Source: Thermoanaerobaculia bacterium (GTDB lineage: Bacteria > Acidobacteriota > Thermoanaerobaculia > Multivoradales > JAHZIX01). Taken from it: DNA of 35,493 bases. Every line of letters begins with the position of its first letter. The stretch's first letter is position 1. The translations under genes were made by a program, and so were the position numbers. The notes below the pieces were generated by a model that searched no databases, was not told the DNA's origin, and worked only from the letters and a program-made list of their open reading frames with translations. This document shows, one piece after another, positions 17,039 through 24,113 of this stretch. The stretch is from positions 1-35,493 of the forward strand of contig JALXFE010000596.1 in NCBI GenBank assembly GCA_027069135.1, written 5' to 3'.

Positions 17039-17838
17039 GCACCCGGTCCGTATTCAAAGGAGAGCCTCCGGAGAGCTTGAAGCTGCGGCTGGTCACCTAC
17101 AACATCCATCGAGCCATCGGCGTCGACCGTCGGTTTCGTCCGGAGCGAATCATCGAGATTTTAAAAGCCCATGCGGGCGACGTGGTCCTGCTTCAAGAGG
17201 TGGACGATGCGGTGCCACGGTCCCGGAGGCTCGATCTCGCCAAGACCCTGGCGGAAGCTTTGGACTACCCATTCCGTGCTGTCGGTCATAACGTACGGCT
17301 CACCAAGGGCCGGTATGGCAACGCTACGCTGAGCCGCTTCCCGATCCTTCGCGAACGCAATATCGACCTCACCATCGGCCGCAAGAAGCGCCGGGGCTGC
17401 CAACATACGACCCTCGGGGTACTCATCGGCGGCAAGACCTCCCGTCTCGAGGTCTTCAACCTCCATTTGGGACTCTCCGCCCAGGAGCGGGTTCGACAGG
17501 TCCAACTCCTTGCCAGCTCGCGGGAGCTGGCGGGCCTGGCGACGACGGACCCGTGTATCGTAGGCGGAGATTTCAACGATTGGCGCTCCCTGCTGCGACC
17601 GCATTTCCTCGAATTCCTGGGTTTCTCCTGTGGCACCGACCACCAGACCCGCAAGGGGCCCCGGGCCATCAGAACCTATCCGTCGTTCTCCCCCCGGGGA
17701 GGCTTAGACCGGGTCTATTTCAAGGGCCCTTTGAAGCTCCTCAACGCCTATCCTTGCCGTCACCAGATCTCCCGCATTGCGAGCGACCATCTACCGATCA
17801 TCGCGGATTTCGAAATCTCCTTGGAGACGGCCCCATGA
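17035..17838 (+). CDS. Endonuclease/exonuclease/phosphatase (EEP) family hydrolase
   Basis: The 267-residue protein contains the metal-dependent EEP fold: VTYNIHRAIG near residue 20 (Asn), LLQEVD near 53 (metal-binding Glu), GNATLSRFPI, VFNLHLGLSAQER, GGDFNDW (general acid/metal Asp-x-Asn), LDRVYF, and the terminal SDHLPIIADFE with the catalytic His. Family members hydrolyse phosphodiesters in nucleic acids, inositol phosphates or sphingomyelin. The ATG overlaps the stop of the fusion gene (ATGA), so it is translated together with a lipid-linked membrane enzyme. In E. coli the EEP protein YbhP likewise sits beside a phospholipid gene, clsB. A phospholipid-related substrate is my inference. 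There is no signal peptide. Confidence 0.88.
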   Translation: MSTRSVFKGEPPESLKLRLVTYNIHRAIGVDRRFRPERIIEILKAHAGDVVLLQEVDDAVPRSRRLDLAKTLAEALDYPFRAVGHNVRLTKGRYGNATLSRFPILRERNIDLTIGRKKRRGCQHTTLGVLIGGKTSRLEVFNLHLGLSAQERVRQVQLLASSRELAGLATTDPCIVGGDFNDWRSLLRPHFLEFLGFSCGTDHQTRKGPRAIRTYPSFSPRGGLDRVYFKGPLKLLNAYPCRHQISRIASDHLPIIADFEISLETAP

Positions 17839-17894
17839 AGATCCCGCACCTCGAAATCGCAGCCGTGGAATCCATCGCCGGCAGATCTTGTTAG
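17835..17894 (+). CDS. Possible 19-residue peptide overlapping the EEP stop
   Basis: An ATG overlaps the EEP stop codon as ATGA, and the frame runs for 19 codons (MKIPHLEIAAVESIAGRSC) to TAG, ending only 6 nt before the next gene. The upstream operon uses the same ATGA coupling repeatedly, so translation is possible. Such a short frame can easily occur by chance and no family is known. Confidence 0.25.
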   Translation: MKIPHLEIAAVESIAGRSC

Positions 17895-17900
17895 GCTGTA

Positions 17901-20465
17901 GTGAAGATCATGAGGGACCACCACCTATCGCTACGATTTGCGGCTCTTTTCGCCCTGCTCTCTATGGCCTGGCCCTCGGCCGAGGTTCGAGCCGACACCA
18001 GGCCCCAGGAATCTCAAACCCCGGAACCTTCCACGATAGAACCGACGGTGGCTTCGCCCCTCGACCCGGCCAAGGTCTCGGATTGGGAAGAACCGGCCCC
18101 TCGCTTCAAGACCTGGCTCAAAGAGATCGATCTCCTGATCCTCGGACCGGAACGATTGGCCTTTCATCGGCTCCGCACGAACTATCAGAGAGACGCCTTC
18201 ATCGATGCCTTCTGGGAGTCGAGGGATCCTTTCCCGGAGACCGCCCGCAACGAGCTCAAAGAGCGCTTCAATCGATTTCTTCACCTGGCCAAGGCCCGTT
18301 ACCGCACGGTCGATGACGATCGGTCCCGAATCTTCCTGATCCACGGAGAACCGTTCCACAAGCTCGAAGTCAAATGCACCAAGACCATCAAGCCGGCGGA
18401 AGTGTGGGTCTATCAACGCAGCTCAGCGGTGAATTTTCCGTTTGCCCTGGTGTTCTTCAATCCCCGCAACGGGGATCCAAGCCGCGTGTGGAGACCCGGC
18501 AATCTTGCCGATGACAACATCATCACGCAGATCCAGCGGTGCATCAACGGTGACCGATTCCTCGCCATCATCGGCCAGATTCGCCAGGCCGGAGACTACG
18601 ACCTGATCCTAAAACGGGTATTGGCGAAACCGCGCCCGAAGAACTCCGAATGGCTCAGCACCTTCGTATCGTTCACCACCAACGTGCCCTCCCAGGCAGA
18701 GCTCTTCGAAGCCAACCTCGACGTCGAGTTTCTCGGGCGCTACCAGAGCCGCACCGTCACCCAGGGAGTACTGCAGATTCCTCCCGGCCAGATCGAGGTC
18801 GGAGAGCTCGCCGGCTACCGATCCTTCGATTTGCTTCTGACCGGCGAGATCGTCGCCGAGGACCGGTTGTTCGAAAATTTTCGTTATAAATTCGGATTCC
18901 CGACCCTGAGCCTGCGCGACGAGAACGCTACGATCCCTCTGGCCTTCCAACGATTCCTCCGGCCCGGGGAGTACACGCTGCTCCTCAAATTGGAAGATCT
19001 GAACTCCGGACGGTTCTACCGCCACCGGTCCAAGCTTTCCGTGCCCCAGATGGACACCGCCGTCGAGACCCCGCCCAGCGTCGACCCGGAAAGCGCGTCT
19101 CTATTCGCCGAAGCGACAGCGGCGATCACCGGTGATACCTCCATTCGCCTCATCCTGCCTCGCGCCGACCTCCTCACGGGCTTCGTTCGCTTCGATACGC
19201 TCGCCGTAGGAACCGAGATCCGGAAGGCGACCTTCAGCCTCGACGGTCGCCGCCTGATGACCCGAAATCGGCCCCCGTTCAATGTCGAGATCGATCTGGG
19301 ACCTTTTCCCCGACTCCACACTCTGGAGGTCGAAGCCTTCGATCAAGAAGGAAAGGTGGTGGCTCAGGATCAGCTGCTGATCAACTCCGGCGGCAACCGG
19401 TTCCGGATCGTCCTGCAGGAACCCCAAAAAGGGCACCGCTACGAAAAGAGCCTGTTGGCTAGGGCCCAGGTCGAGGTTCCGGAAGATCGATCCCTCGAGC
19501 GGGTGGAGATCTTCCTCAACGAGAACCTGCTGGCGACGCTCTATCAGCCTCCCTACGTTCAACCCATCTCGCTTCCGGAGACCGAAGAGCTCACCTTCGT
19601 CCGAGCCGTGGCCTACCTCGCCGACGGCGGCTCGACCGAAGACCTCGTCTTCGTCAATGCCCCCAAGAATCTGGAAGAGGTCGACGTGCAATTCGTCGAG
19701 CTCTACGCCACCGTGCTCGATTCCTCGGGCCATCCGGTGCGGGGCCTGAGTGAGGATCATTTCGAGGTTCGCGAGAACGGTGTGCGACAGACGTTGACCC
19801 GTTTCGACGAGGTCGGGGACCTGCCGATCCATGTCGGAATTCTGCTCGACAACTCGGGCTCTATGCGGGGCTCTCTCGACGCTGCCCGGGCCGCCGCGAT
19901 CCGCTTCTTCGAACAGGTCATCACCCCTAAGGACCGGGCCGCGGTCATCACCTTCAACCGCTTCCCGACCCTCGCCGTCAAGCTCACCAACAACCTGCGA
20001 GAGCTCGGAGGGGGACTGGCCGGGCTGACCCCGGAAGGAGAGACCTCCCTCTACGACAGCGTCATGTTCGGGCTCTACTACTTCACCGGGATCAAGGGCC
20101 AGAGGGCCCTGCTGCTACTCTCCGACGGTCGCGACGAAGGTAGCCGTTTCAGCTTCGAAGAAACTCTCGAATACGCTCGGCGCGCCGGAGTAACCATCTA
20201 CTCGGTAGGCTTGAGCCTGCAGGAGGGCTCGGCCCGATCTGATCTGCGCCAGCTGGCCGACGAGACCGGAGGCCGAAGCTTCTTCATCGGCAGCGTCCAG
20301 GAGCTACCGGAGATCTACAACCTCATCCAGCAGGAGCTTCGATCCCAATACCTCCTAGCCTTCCAGAGCTCCAGCACCGACGATACCGGAAGCTTTCGCC
20401 CCCTGGAGGTCAAGACCTCGCGGAAGGATCTGAACGTCAAGACCATCAGCGGCTATTACCCCTGA
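17901..20465 (+). CDS. Secreted GWxTD-like / VWFA acidobacterial-type protein
   Basis: This 854-residue exported protein has a signal peptide (FAALFALLSMAWPSAEVRA, cleavage near residue 32). An N-terminal GWxTD-type domain follows (about 65-200), recognisable by FKTWLKEIDLLI, DAFIDAFWESRDP and DRSRIFLIHGEP, although the GWxTD motif itself is degenerate. The middle part looks like beta-sandwich domains. The C-terminal third (about 590-850) is the acidobacterial-type VWFA domain, beginning with the VQFVELYATVLDSSGHPVRGL Ig-like lead-in. Its MIDAS is DNSGSM near residue 650, with a distal TSLYDS and LSDGRD. The start may instead be the ATG at 17910. Role unknown; probably a surface or periplasmic protein-interaction module. 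Its stop is only 9 nt from that of the convergent monooxygenase. Confidence 0.88.
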   Translation: MKIMRDHHLSLRFAALFALLSMAWPSAEVRADTRPQESQTPEPSTIEPTVASPLDPAKVSDWEEPAPRFKTWLKEIDLLILGPERLAFHRLRTNYQRDAFIDAFWESRDPFPETARNELKERFNRFLHLAKARYRTVDDDRSRIFLIHGEPFHKLEVKCTKTIKPAEVWVYQRSSAVNFPFALVFFNPRNGDPSRVWRPGNLADDNIITQIQRCINGDRFLAIIGQIRQAGDYDLILKRVLAKPRPKNSEWLSTFVSFTTNVPSQAELFEANLDVEFLGRYQSRTVTQGVLQIPPGQIEVGELAGYRSFDLLLTGEIVAEDRLFENFRYKFGFPTLSLRDENATIPLAFQRFLRPGEYTLLLKLEDLNSGRFYRHRSKLSVPQMDTAVETPPSVDPESASLFAEATAAITGDTSIRLILPRADLLTGFVRFDTLAVGTEIRKATFSLDGRRLMTRNRPPFNVEIDLGPFPRLHTLEVEAFDQEGKVVAQDQLLINSGGNRFRIVLQEPQKGHRYEKSLLARAQVEVPEDRSLERVEIFLNENLLATLYQPPYVQPISLPETEELTFVRAVAYLADGGSTEDLVFVNAPKNLEEVDVQFVELYATVLDSSGHPVRGLSEDHFEVRENGVRQTLTRFDEVGDLPIHVGILLDNSGSMRGSLDAARAAAIRFFEQVITPKDRAAVITFNRFPTLAVKLTNNLRELGGGLAGLTPEGETSLYDSVMFGLYYFTGIKGQRALLLLSDGRDEGSRFSFEETLEYARRAGVTIYSVGLSLQEGSARSDLRQLADETGGRSFFIGSVQELPEIYNLIQQELRSQYLLAFQSSSTDDTGSFRPLEVKTSRKDLNVKTISGYYP

Positions 20466-20474
20466 CGAGTTTTT

Positions 20475-21788
20475 TCAGACCACGACCCGGGGCACCCGCG
20501 GTTCTAACTTCAGGCCCGGCCAATCGATGACCGTATGGGGATCTTCGACGTCATAGACCTCACGCCCCATCAGGCTGTTGATGATCTTGGCGCTGCGCCA
20601 GGCCGTGAGGCTGAGATTCGGATCGGCAACACCGCGGCAATGGCGCGTGGCATTTTGTACGTAGATGTTCAGGCCCTCGGGCCCATCCCACTCGATGGAA
20701 AAGTCCGGCCGGACGACGAATTGACCGTCATCGAGAGAAAATCGATGTTTCAGGGGCCCGATACAGGGAGGCATGACGTAATGGAAACCCGTACACAGAA
20801 TCACCACGTCGGCATCGAAATCCTCCAACGCCCCCGTGAGCTCGCATTGAGCGGTCAGGGTCAGGTGATCGGCCGCTCGGGAAACCGCTTGCAACTCAAA
20901 TCCCGGCTTTAGCGTCCAGCGCTTGCCGGAATCGCTCAGGAATTCCAAGAAGTAGAGGCGTCGATAGATCTGCTCCAGCAGGTGGTAGTCGATTCCGTCG
21001 CTGGCCAGTTTCTGCTCCCGCACCAGGCGACGTTGATCTTCGCGCTCAAGATTGAAGAAGTGTTCGCTGTGGGCAGGAGCGAAAATATCGCTGACGAAGG
21101 GAGAAAGATCCAGCGGAAAGAAATTCTGCCGCCTCGAGATCCAGGTCAGATGCTCCGGCAATGCGGACTCGTCTGCCAGGAGTTGGGTGACGAGCTCCGC
21201 CCCGGTCTGGCCCCCTCCCACCAGAGCCACCCGCTTGCCCTTGAAATCGATCCCCCGATGGAGAAATTCGATGGCGTGGAAAACATTCTCCCCCAGGAAG
21301 GGTTTGGCGCACTCCGGGATGAGGCGGGTCAAGCCGGTTCCCAGAATGAGATTCTTGGCCACCACCCGCTGATCTCCGAGATCCAGCTCCAGGCGGTCGC
21401 TGACGAGCTGGACGGACTTCACATCACGTCCGAACTCGAGGCCGGGAATGGATTCCGAGGTCCACTGAAAGTATTGATCGAACTCCGGCCGCAGGACCCG
21501 CGGGAAATCGGCGTTGAGAAATCGGTACAAACGCTTCTTGGCCTTCAGAAAAGAGGCGAAGGAGAAGGGGTTCGTAGGGTCCGCCAGGGAAACCAGGTCT
21601 CTCAGAAAATGCACCTGAAGCGTGGCATCCGCAAAAAGCAGCCCGGGATGCCAGCTGAAGGACTCCCGGCGATCAAAGAAACGATAGCGAACCTCCGGCT
21701 TCGTAGCCATGAGTGCCGCAGCGCTCATATTGAAGGGGCCGATTCCGACGCCAGCGACATCAAATATCTGGTCTGAAGGGTAGGTCAT
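20475..21788 (-). CDS. L-lysine/L-ornithine N-monooxygenase (IucD/PvdA/SidA family)
   Basis: The 437-residue flavoprotein N-hydroxylates the side-chain amine of lysine or ornithine with FAD, NADPH and O2, supplying hydroxamate groups of siderophores. The FAD-binding GVGIGPFNMS motif is near the N-terminus, followed by FSWHPGLLF and LQVHFLRDLVSLADPTNPF, the typical substrate-side block. The NADPH-binding GGGQTGAE lies in the middle and the third motif (VILCTGF) near residue 330. I favour ATG 21788, which has AGGA upstream; ATG 21812, overlapping the previous stop as ATGA, is an alternative adding eight residues. Lysine versus ornithine cannot be decided from sequence. It is translationally coupled to the ATP-grasp-like gene before it and belongs with the NRPS. 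Confidence 0.9.
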   Translation of the reverse strand: MTYPSDQIFDVAGVGIGPFNMSAAALMATKPEVRYRFFDRRESFSWHPGLLFADATLQVHFLRDLVSLADPTNPFSFASFLKAKKRLYRFLNADFPRVLRPEFDQYFQWTSESIPGLEFGRDVKSVQLVSDRLELDLGDQRVVAKNLILGTGLTRLIPECAKPFLGENVFHAIEFLHRGIDFKGKRVALVGGGQTGAELVTQLLADESALPEHLTWISRRQNFFPLDLSPFVSDIFAPAHSEHFFNLEREDQRRLVREQKLASDGIDYHLLEQIYRRLYFLEFLSDSGKRWTLKPGFELQAVSRAADHLTLTAQCELTGALEDFDADVVILCTGFHYVMPPCIGPLKHRFSLDDGQFVVRPDFSIEWDGPEGLNIYVQNATRHCRGVADPNLSLTAWRSAKIINSLMGREVYDVEDPHTVIDWPGLKLEPRVPRVVV

Positions 21789-21808
21789 GGCAAATCGATC
21801 CTCTCGGG

Positions 21809-22972
21809 TCATCGGGCTAGCGGCGGATTGCCATTGCTCCGGGGAACCAACCCCACGGTAATGCCGCACCAGTCGTAGTGCCCATTAAAAGAGATGTTGC
21901 AAAGAAGATCCCGGGCTAGCCGGACAAAAAGGCAGACGGGACGATCTTGAAGACAGAGAACCCGCAGGTCACAGTAGAGCTTCGGGCCGTTGGGAGGTTG
22001 CACGATCCGGGCGAGGTCGATGCGCTCCTGAAGTAGGTGGGGCTCGCCCGAAGCCAGGGCCGTCTCGAGATCCTTCGGCGTCGGATCGAGCACGACGCCA
22101 CGGCCCCCGAAATCATTGCACGGCTTCAAAACGTAGCCCTTCGCTGTGCGCCCCCTTCGGGCCGTTTCCTCGGTCAGCTCCTCGGTGTGGGGAACCGCGT
22201 CGGAAGCCTCCCCAAAACGGCACAGGCTCCGCTTGCTGAGCATGAAGAACCAGTCTGGATGAGACACCCAATCCCGAGGGCGCTCGAAGAGAGCTCGCAG
22301 CGCCGCGCCATTCCCCGCCCGACAGACTTCCGCCGGAACGATCCGGTTGTAGAGCCGCCGAGGCTCTTCGTCCAGACTGGCGACGGTCTCCCGAGAGAGA
22401 TCGACGATCCCCAGGTCGACAAAGTTGCGAAGCGCCCAGAAATCCGTCCGAAGCCTCTGAGTGGACGTGTCCTCGTCGATCAGGAAAGCTCCGTCCAGGG
22501 TCTCCGAAAGGTCGCCTCGATAGTCTTCCCAAGTGAGGTGGGAGAGAAGCGGGGTCACTCCGGGCCCTATCTGCTGCTGGAGAAGTCGCCCGAACCAGGG
22601 CACGATACCCATCAACGAAGAACAGCCCTGGCACTCCAACATGAGGGGCACCACATCGCCGGTGGGGGTCTTGGTGAGCCCGAAATCCCAACAAGAAAAG
22701 GCCGGAATCTCGTCCACCGGACCGGCAGCACGATGCTCCGGAGGTACCCATAGGGCTGCCTCCCGCCGATATTCCTCGGTCCGAACGATGGCAAAGAAGC
22801 GCCGCAGCTCGTCCGCTAGCCGCTGGACGAGATCCTCGGGGACGAAGACCGGACTATCTGAAAGAGGGAAGGTGACCGGCTCGCCGGTCTCTAAGGTGAT
22901 GCGGTCCCGAAGGCCTCGGGAGCGCGCCGGATCGAAAGTAGCATTGAAGCGAGACCGAAACTCGGAGATCAT
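21809..22972 (-). CDS. ATP-grasp-like ligase with permuted motif order (copy 2)
   Basis: The 387-residue protein has ATP-grasp elements in permuted order. A metal-site-like segment MLECQGCSSLMG (Glu113) comes before the nucleotide-binding lysine block GYVLKPCNDFGGRGVVLD (Lys283) and the LLQERIDLARIV segment (Glu316). In ordinary ATP-grasp enzymes the Lys block comes first; circularly permuted members such as glutathionylspermidine-synthase-like proteins have the reverse. Such enzymes form amide bonds through an acyl phosphate. It shares general layout with the protein at 26164-27588 but they are not close copies. I chose ATG 22972; the frame extends 42 codons upstream without homology-like content. 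It overlaps the monooxygenase signals downstream. Substrate unknown. Confidence 0.7.
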   Translation of the reverse strand: MISEFRSRFNATFDPARSRGLRDRITLETGEPVTFPLSDSPVFVPEDLVQRLADELRRFFAIVRTEEYRREAALWVPPEHRAAGPVDEIPAFSCWDFGLTKTPTGDVVPLMLECQGCSSLMGIVPWFGRLLQQQIGPGVTPLLSHLTWEDYRGDLSETLDGAFLIDEDTSTQRLRTDFWALRNFVDLGIVDLSRETVASLDEEPRRLYNRIVPAEVCRAGNGAALRALFERPRDWVSHPDWFFMLSKRSLCRFGEASDAVPHTEELTEETARRGRTAKGYVLKPCNDFGGRGVVLDPTPKDLETALASGEPHLLQERIDLARIVQPPNGPKLYCDLRVLCLQDRPVCLFVRLARDLLCNISFNGHYDWCGITVGLVPRSNGNPPLAR

Positions 22973-23508
22973 CACCGGTCCAAGAAAAGATCGACCGTTT
23001 CCGGCCGCCCAGCCAAATCGGCCAGGAGAAAAACATAGGGCCAAAGCCCGAGAAAAAAAGTTCCTTGACTTGCAACGCGCGGTTGAGATCGCTTCCACAT
23101 ACCGGGAAGCTGCGCATCCAAGCCTTGGACCACGTGGCGATCAAAGAATTAGTATTCCGCTAAGTCTCCAATTCCGCCTAGCTTCATAGTATACCCTCAC
23201 CGACCGGCGCGATCCAGCTCCCCTGGAAGAAGCCCTTGAAGAAAGCAGCGAAGAAAAGCCGTCGCCTCGGGAAAATAAGCATTTCGCTGTTATTGCGTTC
23301 GATCATGTTCCCCATACCCCTTCCCGAAAGATCCGGATCCAATCCGAGGCACAAAGGCGAGATTTCTTTGGGTGAAATACTTGCCCGGATGCCGACAGTT
23401 GATATAGTAAGATTGGCTGTTGTCCTCTCGATTGTTTTTTCGTCTCTGTGTGCCCCGGTAGTTTCCGGTTTTTTTTGGTACACGCGAGGCACCGACTAGG
23501 AGATTCCC
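22973..23508. other. Divergent intergenic region
   Basis: About 536 nt between the minus-strand ATP-grasp-like gene and the plus-strand secreted-protein gene. It is more AT-rich than its surroundings. It contains a candidate plus-strand promoter (23381-23408). The segment AAATAAGCATTTCGCTGTTATT near 23273 is loosely symmetrical but too poor a match to be called a Fur box. No RNA gene was found. A TTG-started 87-codon frame (23236-23499) is not supported. Confidence 0.5.
23381..23408 (+). promoter_or_regulatory. Candidate sigma-70 promoter of the secreted-protein pair
   Basis: TTGCCC (23381-23386) and TATAGT (23403-23408) are separated by 16 nt. The leader to the ATG at 23509 would be about 94 nt and includes a T8 run (23469-23476). 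Confidence 0.4.
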
Positions 23509-24084
23509 ATGCGGTGCGTGTTGTTTCGTGGCATTGCCGTCTTCATTCTTGTCTCCCTATCCCTCTCACCGACCCCCGTATCCTCCACGCTGCTGGGCAA
23601 GCAAAGCGACGAACGCTTGGCGAAGCGAGCACCGCTCGTTGTCCTGGGGAACGCGACCGAGGCCCATAGCGAATGGATCGACCGTCGCCTGGTCACCCTC
23701 GTCAAGGTCCAGGTATCCGAAATCCTCAAAGGACAGCAGGAAGGAGACGTCACGGTCATCGTCCCGGGTGGAATCGATACCAGCCGCCCCATGCCTATCG
23801 CTCAGACTGTTGACGGGGCACCTGAGTTCAAGATCGGTGAGCGAGTCCTACTCTTCCTCAAGCCGGTTCCCGAAATGCCCGGTCGCTTCTTGCTCGTCGG
23901 TTCCTCTCAGGGAAAGCTAACGATCAAGAAAGGGCCTGCGGGCCTTCTGGCTCATCGCAACCTGAGCGGGGTTCAACTCTATGACGGCAAGGGGATCCAG
24001 CCGGGAGTTTCCCAGACGATCCCACTCCGAGAGTTGCGCAAGATTGTTCAGCAAGTTGTCGGCGAGAGCCGGCAAGATTCGTAG
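23509..24084 (+). CDS. Secreted protein of unknown function
   Basis: The 191-residue product begins with a clear signal peptide (FRGIAVFILVSLSLSPTPVSS). The mature part has a beta-rich pattern: APLVVLGNATEAHSEW, LVTLVKVQVSEILKG, DVTVIVPGG and FKIGERVLLFLKPV. This layout is one I associate with uncharacterised acidobacterial exported proteins that precede matrixin-like genes, but I know no function. GGAG precedes the ATG. It is followed 29 nt later by the matrixin-like gene on the same strand, so the two are probably co-transcribed. It contains no catalytic motif that I recognise. Confidence 0.75.
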   Translation: MRCVLFRGIAVFILVSLSLSPTPVSSTLLGKQSDERLAKRAPLVVLGNATEAHSEWIDRRLVTLVKVQVSEILKGQQEGDVTVIVPGGIDTSRPMPIAQTVDGAPEFKIGERVLLFLKPVPEMPGRFLLVGSSQGKLTIKKGPAGLLAHRNLSGVQLYDGKGIQPGVSQTIPLRELRKIVQQVVGESRQDS

Positions 24085-24113
24085 TCCTATTCCCCAAATT
24101 TTGGAGAGCTATT

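Noticed and set aside
23270-23295. Possible Fur box in front of the siderophore-like genes
   Set aside because: The symmetry is imperfect and matches to the known Fur consensus are few. It is also far from the ATP-grasp start.
23236-23499. 87-codon frame with one hydrophobic stretch
   Set aside because: It starts at TTG without a good ribosome binding site, its codon use is unlike its neighbours, and it contains the better-supported promoter of the next gene.
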